40,084 nucleotides of DNA from positions 1 to 40,084 of the forward strand of contig BBFE01000040.1 of NCBI GenBank assembly GCA_001313085.1, given 5' to 3'. How positions within the stretch are numbered: position 1 is the stretch's first letter; each line of letters opens with the position of its first letter. Positions 1-8,365 of this stretch are shown here, piece after piece. Below the pieces are notes generated by a model. It searched no databases. It was not told the DNA's origin and saw only the letters and a list, made by a program, of their open reading frames with translations. The position numbers were made by a program, and so were the translations under genes. The DNA comes from Paenibacillus sp. JCM 18996 (lineage in GTDB: Bacteria; Bacillota; Bacilli; Paenibacillales; NBRC-103111).

Positions 1-642
1 GCAACCGGTAATACGGTGGCTCAGTATCAGTACGATGCGTGGGGAAATATTCTTTCCCAAACCGGACCGATGGCTTCCTCCAACCCGTATCGTTATGCAG
101 GTTATCGTTATGATGAAGTAACAGGTTTATATTATCTCATGGCACGATATTATGATTCGGGGGTGGGGCGATTTATCACAAGAGATACGTTCCATGGTAT
201 TGAAGATGATGTTCAATCATTAAACCCATATTCTTATACTAAAAAAATAGATCCAAGTGGGCATCTTTATTTTAGCTTAAATTTAGGGTTTGGTAGTAAG
301 TTCGCTTTTAGATCCGGTTGGAATTATGCAAGAGGTTATCTTAAAGTTACCCTTGGTGGGCTAGGTGTGAATTTGATTGGGATTGGAGTTGGTTTTGGGG
401 TTGGCTTCCTCGTTCGATCTTTTTTTTAGCTAAAGCAATAGCAACGCAACTTGCAGCAAAATTAGGTAACCTTTATGCTAAGGTTTACGGGCAAATTTGG
501 AGTTATCTTTCCAAAAAAAAGTTTAGGAGTTATTGGTGAAGGTGTTGATTTGAGTTGGCCATATAATGTTATTTTTTTTGATCAAACCATTCCACTTTGG
601 GGGTGGTGGACTCAAGAGTATAAAGACTCACTTAATGCATAA
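1..642 (+). CDS. RHS/YD-repeat protein, C-terminal end with variable toxin-like tip (5' partial)
   Basis: Frame 1 is open from the first base, so the gene enters from the left. The RHS core end is clear: YRYAGYRYDEVTGLYYLMARYYD, followed by GRFITRD, with the DPSGH junction at 250-264. What follows DPSGH is the lineage-specific tip of about 123 residues: a Gly-rich hydrophobic stretch (GGLGVNLIGIGVGFGVGFL), then an Ala-rich segment and a Trp-rich end (IPLWGWW). As written the frame stops at 429, in T8 at 420-427. Correcting that run and A8 at 513-520 gives one reading frame to TAA at 640-642. In RHS proteins the core forms a shell and the tip is usually a secreted effector. That this tip acts on membranes is inferred from its composition only; I recognise no toxin family. 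Confidence 0.75.
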
Positions 643-658
643 TTAATGTTTTAAATTA

Positions 659-686
659 TAAACCGGCATCTAATGGTGCCGGTTAT
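659..686 (+). terminator. hairpin after RHS gene
   Basis: A 10-bp perfect stem (ATAACCGGCA / TGCCGGTTAT) with an 8-nt loop starts 16 bases after the RHS stop. The following tract ATTAATAAAAT has few Ts, so it may terminate weakly or act as an mRNA 3' structure. Confidence 0.45.
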
Positions 687-746
687 TAATAAAATCAGAA
701 GGTTACTAAATAAAATATTCATCTGAAAAAAAACGAGGTGAAATCG

Positions 747-1068
747 TTGATTTGGTTTTGGATTATACCCATTATTTCATGGTTCTTTGCTTTCGCATTG
801 ACCATATTTAGTTTTCGTATTACAAAAGAATATCATAAAAAAAAAGAGTATTCTTGATTATTCTCCCACATTAGGTATCACTTTAATTGAAATCATATTG
901 AGCGTGATTATAGGCTATTATTCAAAATTATGCCGTGGTGGATGACAAAAAACATTACTATTTCTCATTGCCATTGGATTTTTTATTACTTGGTATCTAT
1001 TTATGCCAGATAGGTATTGCTTTAAAAGAATAAAAAACGATTATGCTAACCAAAGTGACGGATGCTAA
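747..1068 (+). CDS. small three-helix membrane protein, candidate immunity protein
   Basis: Not recognised as a family. Start chosen at TTG 747, with GAGGTG at 735-740 as ribosome site; GTG 738 is the alternative. Corrected, the product is about 106 residues with three predicted membrane segments: IWFWIIPIISWFFAFALTIF near the N-terminus, LGITLIEIILSVIIGYY in the middle and TLLFLIAIGFFITWYLF near the end, then a short charged tail. The frame breaks at A9 (837-845), and two small changes near 927-952 (one A gained, one A lost) are needed to avoid an in-frame TGA. It lies about 100 bases after the RHS tip on the same strand, the usual place for an immunity gene. The function is inferred from position and topology, not from a known family. 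Confidence 0.45.
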
Positions 1069-1096
1069 ATTAGCAGTGACCTTGTTGTTCTCCCAT

Positions 1097-1114
1097 AAAA
1101 GGACACCTTTTTTT
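1097..1114 (+). terminator. short terminator after candidate immunity gene
   Basis: Stem AAAAGG / CCTTTT with a 3-nt loop runs directly into T7. It sits 29 bases after the stop of the small membrane protein and interrupts any long reading of the overlapping ORF that starts at 1043. Confidence 0.45.
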
Positions 1115-1329
1115 CTCGTTAAGTATATTATTACCCTAAATTTTCTTAACGAAGTATCCACTTCTTATACTGGTCATAATCCGGATTTTGCTTATGCATG
1201 GAAATACTGGGGATTGAAAGTTTGGTTCTCAAGTAACATTGTAAATTGGTTATGGAATCATAAATAATGAAGGCGGCGGTGTAGTATTACAATTTCGATG
1301 GAACTGGACGCTCAGAGTTGTACCTTCTT
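1115..1329 (+). other. AT-rich remnant with the tail of an unknown gene
   Basis: An open frame ending at TAA 1265-1267 encodes an aromatic-rich tail (DFAYAWKYWGLKVWFSSNIV, then NWLWNHK). It has no ribosome site or convincing start and overlaps the terminator at 1097-1114. A second frame is open across 1268-1329 into the insertion sequence. I read this as debris of another RHS-associated tip or immunity gene, cut by the insertion sequence at 1330. An 8-bp inverted repeat (TCGTTAAG / CTTAACGA) lies near 1116-1150. Nothing else can be supported here. Confidence 0.3.
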
Positions 1330-1359
1330 ATCCTGGATTCCCGCTGAAACATAACGAGG
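1330..1359 (+). repeat. left terminal inverted repeat of the IS
   Basis: Matches the reverse complement of 3058-3087 at 26 of 30 positions: 14 outer bases (ATCCTGGATTCCCG) and 10 inner bases (CATAACGAGG) are perfect, with four mismatches between. A third copy of CATAACGAGG at 1452-1461 lies just before the transposase start and also supplies its GAGGTG ribosome site. Confidence 0.85.
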
Positions 1360-1370
1360 CGCTATGTAGA

Positions 1371-1416
1371 ACCGGCATGAAACCCCTGTAAATGCTGGGT
1401 TTCATGCCGGTTTTTT
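1371..1416 (+). terminator. terminator between IS left end and transposase
   Basis: A 15-bp perfect stem (ACCGGCATGAAACCC at 1371-1385 with its complement at 1397-1411), an 11-nt loop and T6. Inside an insertion sequence this position would stop transcripts entering from outside genes. Confidence 0.85.
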
Positions 1417-1470
1417 GCTTCACTTTATCATCGTTATGGTGTTATGATATACATAACGAGGTGAGAGCGA

Positions 1471-3068
1471 ATGGCAACCATTGTCTATCAAAAAGACAAG
1501 CGTTCCGGTATTACTTATGCCTATGAATCCGTTTCGTATTGGGACAAAGAAAAGAAACAATCCCGTGCAAAACGTGCACTCATTGGCCGAGTGGACAATG
1601 AGACGGGGGTGATCATCCCGACCGACGGCAGAGGGCGAAAAAAAGCAAGAAGCGCCTGCCGCTGTAAAAAAGAGGACCGGTACCCTCCACGCAAAGGGCA
1701 AGACGGTTCTATGGCGCCACCTATCTCTTCGATGCAATTGGCGAGAAACTCGGCATTGCCGAAGATTTGAAACAATGCTTCCCGGGTATGGAGCAGCAGA
1801 TGTTATCGATCGTGTACTATCTCATTCTCGAGGATAAAAAAATCCGCTCTATCGCTTTGAAAATCCTTACGGCCAAAACATTTCCTCCCAGCGCAGCAGC
1901 GAAATCTTTGCTTCCATTACGGAAGAGGCGAAAAGCCGGTTCTTCCGCCTCCAAGGGAAACGACGTATGGACAAGGAGTTCTGGGCCTATGACATTACAT
2001 CCATTTCCAGTTACTCCGAAGGCTTGCGTCAAGTCCAATACGGCCGGAATAAAGAGGGGGATCCGCTGGCGCAACTGAATCTGGCGCTGGTGTTTGGCGA
2101 GATCTCTCATCTTCCGTTTTATTACCGCAAGCTGGCAGGAAACATCCCGGATGCCAAGACGATCACAAACTTGCTGTTGGAATTCGCTGTACTCGGCTTC
2201 TCCAAGGTAAAGCTCGTGATGGATCGCGGATTCTACAGTGAAGGCAACATCAATGCGCTGTTCATAGCGCACTTGAAATTTCTGATTTCGGCCAAGATGT
2301 CTTTGTCGCTGATTCGTAACGAATTGGATCGCATCTATGATCGCTTTCGCACGTTTGAGCATTACAACGAGAAATATGAACTCTACTGCCATACCGTGCA
2401 GGCGCAGTGGAGTTACACCGAGCACCGTCCCTATAAAGGCGATACGCTTGATGAACCCAGACGGATCTACATTCACTACTACTACAACATTGACAAAGCC
2501 GCCGAGGATGAAAAAAATCGTTCGACCGCAAGTTGATCGGCATGCGCAAGGAGTTGGAGTCCGGCCGCCGCGTTCCGGAGCATGAGTCGCTGTAGAAAAA
2601 AATACTTTGAGGTGAAGACCACGCCGAAACGAGGATCGCGAGTTACGGTGAAGGAAGAAGCTGTTGCCAAGGCCAAGCGTTACTACGGTTACTTTGCCTG
2701 ATGACCAATGAGACGATGGATGCCGTTACTGCGCTGGAGTTATACCGTAACAAGGACGTGGTGGAGAAAGCCTTTGGCAATTTAAAGGAACGACTCAATA
2801 TGCGCCGTACGCTGGTTTCTTCTGAACAAAGTCTGGAGGGCAAGCTGTTTGTTGAGTTTGTGGCACTTATTTATCTTTCATACATCAAAAAAGCAAATGC
2901 AGGATACCGATTTGTTTAAAACGTATACGATGCAAAGTATGTTGGACAAGCTCGATGTCATCGAATGCTTTGAAGCGCCTGGTCAAAAAACTGCGTGTTG
3001 GCGAGCTTCTGGAGAAGCAAAAGGAGATTTACATCAGCCTGGGTGTCGAGCCTCCCTCCTCGTTATGA
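1471..3068 (+). CDS. IS1634-family transposase, frameshifted
   Basis: Starts at ATG 1471 with GAGGTGAGAG upstream; the N-terminus (ATIVYQKDKRSGITYAYESV) is typical of the family. Pieces of one protein run in different frames: N-terminal part to about 1640, then GIAEDLKQCFPGMEQQMLSI from about 1752, then the catalytic core from 1967. Candidate DDE residues are D in WAYDITSISSYSEG, D in KLVMDRGFYSEG and E in VVEKAFGNLKERLNM (about 2761-2800). The last frame reads KLRVGELLEKQKEIYISLGV to TGA 3066-3068. Breaks fall at A runs (for example 1640-1646, 1837-1843, 2985-2990) and at a missing C near 2699. It may be intact in the real genome, since the same errors affect essential genes elsewhere in the window. 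Confidence 0.8.
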
Positions 3069-3087
3069 GTTACCGGGAATCCAGGAT
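3058..3087 (-). repeat. right terminal inverted repeat of the IS
   Basis: Reverse complement matches 1330-1359 at 26 of 30 positions. It overlaps the transposase stop codon at 3066-3068, so the gene ends inside the element's terminal repeat. Confidence 0.85.
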
Positions 3088-3118
3088 TTATGAGGGATAA
3101 AAGTATTGTATTCCTAGA

Positions 3119-3143
3119 GAAAGAGCGCAGTTTGCGCTCTTTC
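3119..3143 (+). terminator. perfect hairpin right of the IS
   Basis: 10-bp perfect stem GAAAGAGCGC / GCGCTCTTTC with a 5-nt loop, 32 bases past the insertion sequence. The T tail is weak (CTCAATT). It may be the terminator of the gene that the element interrupted. Confidence 0.5.
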
Positions 3144-3181
3144 CTCAATTATTTTGAACTTAAGATAGGGGATGTACAACA

Positions 3182-3410
3182 ATGTCTCATCAATGGCAGA
3201 TTTTTTTTATATTTAGTAGTGTTTGGTCTTGGATACTATTTTCATAAAAGAATGTTTGGATTTAAATACGCAATCCTTAATACAATTCTTTTAATTGGTT
3301 TTGGTATGTTCCTTATCTCAACAAATCCGATATATGTGTTCATTGGTATTTCAATTGCAATATTTACTACGATAACATCGTTTATTGTATGGATAAGAGC
3401 ACGGCGTTAA
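3182..3410 (+). CDS. small three-helix membrane protein, unknown
   Basis: Not recognised. Start at ATG 3182 with AGGGGAT 8 bases upstream. One T too many in T8 near 3202-3209 splits it; corrected it reads MSHQWQIFLYLVVFGLGYYF and continues to TAA 3408-3410, about 75 residues. Three hydrophobic segments are visible: the N-terminal one above, YAILNTILLIGFGMFLI, and YVFIGISIAIFTTITSFIVW, followed by a basic end (RARR). Its base composition matches the AT-rich RHS patch and not the GC-richer genes to the right. It could be a second orphan immunity-like protein, which is inference from size, topology and place only. Confidence 0.55.
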
Positions 3411-3426
3411 TTAAAACATATGCCCC

Positions 3427-4225
3427 TTAGACCAATTTGCGGCGCAAATAGCTTGAGATGGAGTCGATCAAGGTGACCGTGACAATAATGCCCAGCAGGA
3501 TAATGCCCACCCTTGCCCAACTCCTGGCTTCCAGGGCAAAGATCAACGGGGTCCCGATGCCGCCCGCGCCGATAATGCCCAGAATGGAGGCGGCGCGCAC
3601 GCTCAGCTCGAACCGGTACAGTGTAAACGACAGGAAGTCGGGGAGAATCTGCGGAAGTACGGCGAACCGCAGCACTTGAAGACGGTTGGCTCCGCAGGCG
3701 ATCAGCGCTTCCGAAGGGCCTTCGTCCATATTTTCTACCGCTTCCGAGAATAATTTGCCGAGCATGCCGATGGAATGAAGCCCCAGCGCAAGCACTCCGG
3801 CGAACGAACCGGGCCCCACCGCTTTAATAAACATGACGGCCAGCACCAGCTCGGGGAACGTGCGGATAAAGATAAGAACGAATTTGCCCGAGCCCGAAAC
3901 CGATCTCATCTTGCTCATATTGCGGGCGGCCCAGAATGCGAAAGGGATGCACAAAACGGCTGAGATGAAGGTTCCGAGCACAGCGATCGCGAGTGTATCC
4001 AATAAGCCGCGCAGCAAATCCTCGCCTTCGGGCAAATAGACAAAACTCCAGTCGGGATGGAACAAACCTTTTACGATGCGACGGTGAATTCCCACGCGGT
4101 CGGTTTGATGCCGGTAAAATGAATCCCCCCGACGGACCAGACATAGATCAGGACGATGATCGCCAGGGTGGTCCAGAAGCGTATGCGCTGACCGACAGGT
4201 TTTTTTTCACAGCTGCACTTTTCAT
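3427..4225 (-). CDS. phnE: phosphonate-type ABC transporter permease (second PhnE)
   Basis: Inner-membrane permease of a phosphonate/phosphite-type importer. The C-terminal two thirds read cleanly: LPEGEDLLRGLLDTLAIAVLGTFISAVLC, FVLIFIRTFPELVLAVMFIK, then the permease loop EALIACGANRLQVLRFAVLP and ASILGIIGAGGIGTPLI, which contacts the ATPase. The start ATG 4223-4225 overlaps the stop of the upstream permease (ATGA). The frame breaks in the A8 run after codon 6 (4200-4207) and once near 4072-4080, where a base seems to be missing rather than a run mis-sized. Last gene of the phnC-phnE-phnE unit, ending 16 bases from the convergent small membrane gene. Confidence 0.85.
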
Positions 4226-5006
4226 AGCAATCTCTCCCGTATTTTGTTGCTGGCATAATCCACGGCCACAACGATGGCGAAGGTGAGCAGGATAATCATC
4301 GCAACCCGGTCATAGCGCAGCTGGTTCAGCGTCCGGTCGAGCAGAATCCCGATACCGCCCGCTCCCACCATGCCCAGAACGGCGGAGGCGCGGATGTTGA
4401 CTTCAAAGGTGTAGAGGAAGTAGCTCATGAAATGGGCAGTCACTTGCGGAATCACCGCGTAGCGGATCCACTGCAGCTTGTTCGCTCCCACAGCCGTCAT
4501 CGCTTCCAGCGGGCCGGGGTCGATCGCTTCTATCGATTCGTAAAAGAGCTTGGAGACGATCCCGAAAGAAAAGAAAATCAATGCCACAATACCCGCAATG
4601 GAGCCAATTCCGAATATGGTAACGAATAAAGCGGCAAACAGCAGCTCCGGAATCGTCCGGATCAGATTAAGCAGGAAGCGTGCCGGATATTGGACCCATA
4701 CCGTCCTGGTCACATTTCCCGCTGCCATGAGAGCTACGGGGATGGCTAACAGCGCTCCGACGGTGGTACCCAGGATCGCCATCCTGACGGTTTCCATCAT
4801 CGGACTCCAGATGACATCGATATATCCCCAATCCGGCGGAAGCATCTCGGCCAAAATTTTGAACATTTCGGGGAAATTCTGAAACAGCTTGGTCAAGGAA
4901 GTGCCGGTTTGCACCGAGCTGCCCCACAAGAGCGCCGCAATGACCAGCAGGGTAACGTAGCTTTTTTTATGCGGGCCGGGGGTTTGACAGGGCTGGATGG
5001 GTTCAT
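4222..5006 (-). CDS. phnE: phosphonate-type ABC transporter permease (first PhnE)
   Basis: Permease of the same importer, about 261 residues. ATG 5004-5006 is chosen because GGGAGG lies 7 bases upstream and it overlaps the phnC stop. A 7-base T run at 4962-4968 breaks the frame after residue 14 (8 would restore it). Then SYVTLLVIAALLWGSS is the first helix, followed by ARFLLNLIRTIPELLFAALF, the loop EAMTAVGANKLQWIRYAVIP, and ASAVLGMVGAGGIGILLD. The paired, diverged PhnE permeases are a known arrangement for phosphonate or phosphite uptake. The upstream codons of the longer open frame ([13 protein letters not shown]) belong to PhnC, not to this protein. Confidence 0.85.
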
Positions 5007-5778
5007 TCTTCGCCTCCCAAAAGCTCGTCTTTTTTTTGATCGGCCGTCCATAGATTTCGGAGAAAACTTCATCCGTTGCGGAGCTTACAGGTCCGTCAAA
5101 AAACAACCTGTCCGGCCCTCAGGCCGATGATGCGGGTGGCGTATTCCCGGGCCAAATCGATGAAATGGAGGTTTACGATCGTGGTGATGTTCAGTTCCTG
5201 GTTGATCCGTTTTAGGTCGTCCATAACCTGGCGCGTGGTCAGAGGGTCCAAAGAAGCGACCGGCTCGTCGGCAAGAATAATTTTGGCTTCCTGCGCCAAG
5301 GCTCTGGCTATGGATACCCGCTGCTGCTGGCCGCCGGACAGCTGGTCGGCGCGGACGTAGGCTTTTTCCTGGATATTGACCCTGTCCAGGCGTCCAGCGC
5401 AAGCTCCACGTCCTTTTTTTTGGGAAACCATCCGAGCAGGGTGCGGAAAGTGGAGTGGTAACCGACGCGGCCGGAAAGCACGTTCTGCAGTACGGACACT
5501 CTTTTGACCAGATTAAAGCTCTGAAAGATCATCCCAATGTCCCTGCGCATAAAACGCAATGCCTTTCCTTTCGCTTTCGTGATCGATTTGCCGTCAATCA
5601 GAATTTGGCCGTCCGTGATTTCGTGCAGTCTGTTGACGCACCGCAGGAGGGTGGACTTTCCCGCACCGGATAAACCTACGATGACTACAAATTCTCCTTG
5701 ACGGATCGTCAGATTGATGTCTTGCAGCCCTACCGTTCCGTTAGAGTATACTTTTGACACGTTCTGAAATTCAATCAT
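5003..5778 (-). CDS. phnC: phosphonate-type ABC transporter ATPase
   Basis: Cytoplasmic ATPase that drives the PhnE permeases. Start ATG 5776-5778 ([20 protein letters not shown]) with AGGA upstream. Walker A is GLSGAGKST (residues about 35-43), the Q-loop is in [11 protein letters not shown], the signature is LSGGQQQR, Walker B is IILADEP and the switch His is in NLHFIDLA. Breaks: one C missing near 5393-5396, one extra A at 5098-5103, and the A8 run at 5030-5037; reading through gives an end at TGA 5003-5005, overlapping the next start. First gene of the unit. Upstream lies the gfo/idh-type gene on the other strand, so no binding protein gene (phnD) adjoins it. Confidence 0.88.
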
Positions 5779-6100
5779 TAGATTCCTGCCTTTTGTCAAG
5801 TGTATTGAACATAGCTATTCTTCGACCTCATCTCCTGGATTTATTCGACAAAACTTTCTAAATTCCTCTACAAAAAAATAGTACTGGATGAAAATGGGAC
5901 GCTATGGTAAAATAAAGGAGCATTGAACACGTGTGCATAAATGCTGATGCGAGAATGGGAAGCGCTTACCGAATGCATTTTGCCGGACGGACGGGTAACC
6001 GGGCCTGTCGGGCATTCAATGTAAGCGCAACAGACAAAGCTGTCAGCGGTTGGGGCGAGAGGCCCGGCCGCAGCGGAATTCACAAGGGAGGCGTAAAGCA
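5779..6100. promoter_or_regulatory. divergent intergenic region with cre-like operator
   Basis: 322 bases between phnC (minus) and the oxidoreductase (plus), no credible gene. GGAAGCGCTTACC at 5958-5970 carries the AAGCGCTT core with flanks close to the catabolite-repression (CcpA cre) or LacI-family operator consensus. A possible -10 TAAAAT at 5908-5913 has only a poor -35 (TGGATG, 17-bp spacing). The ribosome site AAGGGAGGCG lies at 6084-6093. A sugar-linked oxidoreductase under such an operator would be sensible, but this is inference. Confidence 0.4.
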
Positions 6101-7266
6101 ATGGAAAAAAAAGTGCGAATAGGCGTCATCGGCTACGGAAATATGGGCTTTTCCCATGCCGATTACCTGCACAAAGGAGAGATCGAGGGAGCTGTACTGG
6201 GCGCCGTCTGCGATACCGATCCCCGAAAACTGCAGAAAGCGAGGGAGAAATTCGGCGATTCCACACAATATTTTGAAAGCGCCGAGGCTTTGCTTGCATC
6301 CGAAGCCGTAGACGGAATTTTGGTGGCGACTCCGCATTATGACCATCCGACGATCGCGATCGAGGGCTTCAAGCATAACCTGCACGTATTGATTGAAAAG
6401 CCGGCCGGAGTTTACACGAAGCAAGTCCGTTTGATGAACGAAGCGGCGGCGAATTCCCGCAAAGTGTTCGGCATCATGTACAACCAGCGCACGAATCCTT
6501 TGTATCAGAAATTGAAGGACCTGATCTCTTCCGGAGAGCTTGGCGAAGTAAGAAGAACTAACTGGATCATCACCAACTGGTACCGCTCCCAAAGCTACTA
6601 TGATTCCGGCGGCTGGCGCGCCACCTGGGCCGGCGAAGGCGGCGGCGTCCTGATCAACCAGGATCCGCACCAGCTGGATCTGTGGCAGTGGACGACCGAA
6701 ATGATGCCGAGGAGAGTAAGGGCCTTCTGCCAATTCGGCAAATACCGCAATATTGAAGTGGAAGACGATGTCACGGCATACGTGGAATATGAGAACGGCG
6801 CTACAGGCCTGTTCGTGACCACTACCGGGGAAGCTCCGGGGACGAACCGTTTTGAAATTACGGGCGACAACGGCAAGCTTCTTGTGGAGGACGACAAGCT
6901 TACATTCTACCGGCTCCGCACCCCCGAGCCTGAATTTAACCGCACATGGAGCAAGGGCTTCGGTGCGCCTGAATGCTGGACATGCGAGATCCCTGTGGCG
7001 GGCAAAACAACAGGCCACGCGGGAATCACGCAAAACTGGGTGAACGCCATCAGGGGCGGCACTCCGCTGCTCGCGCCAGGTGAAGAGGACTTAAAGGCCT
7101 GACGCTTTCCAACGCCATGTATCTGTCCACATGGACTGATAACTGGGTTGACCTGCCTATCAATGAAGATTTGTTTTACGAGAAGCTCCAGGAGAGAATC
7201 AATAATTCTACATTCCGGAAGAAAGCTGGCGAAGGCCAAATTCTGGATGTCAGCAATACGCACTGA
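6101..7266 (+). CDS. Gfo/Idh/MocA family oxidoreductase
   Basis: NAD(P)-dependent dehydrogenase of the glucose-fructose oxidoreductase / inositol dehydrogenase family, cytoplasmic; substrate unknown, probably a sugar or polyol. Start ATG 6101 with AAGGGAGGCG. Rossmann motif GVIGYGNMG at residues 7-15, the EKPAG motif (Lys near residue 103) that lines the active site, and GGGVLINQDPHQLDLWQW (about 182-200) holding the family's catalytic His. As written the frame ends at 7102. Adding one A at 7093-7095 continues as GLTLSNAMYLSTWTDNWVDL to TGA 7264-7266, matching the family's usual C-terminus and giving about 388 residues. Single gene followed by its own terminator. Confidence 0.85.
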
Positions 7267-7280
7267 TCTTTAACGCGAGC

Positions 7281-7317
7281 AAATCTCCGCTGCAGGCCGC
7301 AGTGGAGATTTTTTTTC
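7281..7317 (+). terminator. Rho-independent terminator
   Basis: Stem AAATCTCCGCTGC (7281-7293) with GCAGTGGAGATTT (one G-T wobble), loop AGGCC, and T8. It ends the oxidoreductase gene. Confidence 0.85.
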
Positions 7318-7391
7318 TTTTCAAAAAGCATGGCATACAGTAAAGTAATTAACGACTGCACAGATCAACCGGAAGGAAGTGGACAGCTGCT

Positions 7392-7950
7392 ATGAAGAGA
7401 ACAGCCGGTTTGGCGATGATCCTGGCAATGACAATCGGGCTGCTGGCAGCCTGTGGGGGCGGTGCAAAGGAAACAGCCTTGAATGGGGAAACCCTGCAGA
7501 GGATTTACAAAGCCTACCCTTCTTTAAAGGATAAGAAATACTCCGTGGCAGAGGTAAAACGGGTCGTGGACGGCGATACGTTCGAGACCGGGGAAGGGGA
7601 CAAGGTGAGGTTGATCGGAGTAAATACGCCGGAAACCGTAAAGCCCAATTCCCCTGTGGAAAAAATACGGAAGGGAAGCCAGCGATTTCACAAAGAAGAA
7701 GCTGACCGGCAGAACGGTCATCCTGTTTCAGGATGCCGGGGATCAGGATAAATACGGCCGGCTGCTGAGATATGTCTTTGTCGAGCCGGAGGATGTGATG
7801 TTCAACGAAATCCTGGTCAGGGACGGTTATGCCAACGTATCCACCATTCCGCCTAATGTCATGTTCGTGGGCAGCTTCCGAAAGCTTGAGAAGGAGGCGC
7901 GGGAAAAGAAGAAAGGCTCTGGCCGATCCGGACGGCGCTAAAAAAAATAG
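7392..7950 (+). CDS. thermonuclease-like (SNase-fold) lipoprotein
   Basis: Exported, lipid-anchored nuclease of the staphylococcal nuclease fold. MKR, a hydrophobic helix, then the lipobox LLAAC (Cys 21) form the lipoprotein signal. The SNase domain starts VKRVVDGDTFETGEGDKVRL with IGVNTPET, continues after a break at A6 (7662-7667) as KKLTGRTVILFQDAGDQDKY, GRLLRYVFVEPEDVMFNEIL and DGYANVSTIPPN. Asp of DGDTF and of DKYGR are the expected Ca-binding residues, and Arg of VRLIG and of GRLLRYV the catalytic arginines. The last part is uncertain: a likely end is WADPDGAKK at TAG 7948-7950, if two doubled bases were lost near 7915-7925 and A8 (7940-7947) is really six. Confidence 0.75.
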
Positions 7951-7979
7951 CGGCCGGGAGCCCGCCCGCCATTTCCCGT

Positions 7980-8365
7980 TCACCTGCCGCCCATCCACCG
8001 GGGAGCCCACCAGTTTGCGCGGCCGAGCAGCTTCATCAGGGTGGGGACAACAATGACGCGGATGCAGGTGGCATCGATGAAAACGGCGGAAAAGAGCCCG
8101 AGCCCGAGCGCTTTTGTAATTTCAATGTCTGTAAAAAAATAAAGGAACCGACCACGACAATCAGGATAAAAGCGGCGCTTGTTATGAGGCTTCCCGTTTT
8201 TTGGAGCTCTTCCGCCGTGCTCCTGTCGTTGTCTCCCGTTTTCTCATATTCTTCCATAATCCTTGAGATTAAAAAAGACCTCGTAGTCACCCCGGGGGAG
8301 TGAAGAATTTTGTCGGAATAGGCCTGGATTTCCCGGATGGCAGCTTCGTCATACGTTTTCCTCAT
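7980..8365 (-). pseudogene. MMPL/RND-type transporter, C-terminal remnant with internal deletion
   Basis: Reading leftwards, YDEAAIREIQAYSDKILHSP followed by GVTT resembles a periplasmic-loop segment of MMPL family exporters. It is joined within about 40 residues to the extreme C-terminus: ELQKTGSLITSAAFILIVVV, GSFIF, TDIEITKALGLGLFSAVFID, ATCIRVIVVPTLMKLLGRAN and WWAPRWM, then TGA at 7980-7982. A full protein has several hundred residues and eight or more helices between and before these parts. T7 at 8136-8142 also shifts the frame. No start or ribosome site is credible. Unlike the other broken genes, homopolymer errors cannot explain the loss, so this is a true relic. Convergent with the nuclease gene. 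Confidence 0.7.

Larger units (their letters stand above)
1330..3087 (+). mobile_element. IS1634-like insertion sequence
   Basis: About 1758 bp, bounded by 30-bp imperfect terminal inverted repeats and carrying one DDE transposase gene preceded by an internal terminator. The length, single transposase and protein motifs fit the IS1634 group of IS4-type elements. It splits an AT-rich RHS-associated patch: the sequence on both sides is much more AT-rich than the element. No obvious target duplication was seen by eye (TTCTT on the left, TTATG on the right), so the exact ends may be off by a few bases or the duplication has decayed. Confidence 0.8.

Noticed and set aside
1043..1267. 74-codon ORF as an intact gene
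   Set aside because: It overlaps the end of the candidate immunity gene, runs through a hairpin with T7 and has no ribosome site; only its tail may be a remnant.
6080..7033. 317-codon minus-strand ORF
   Set aside because: Antisense shadow of the Gfo/Idh gene; composition is Arg/His/Phe-rich noise and there is no ribosome site.
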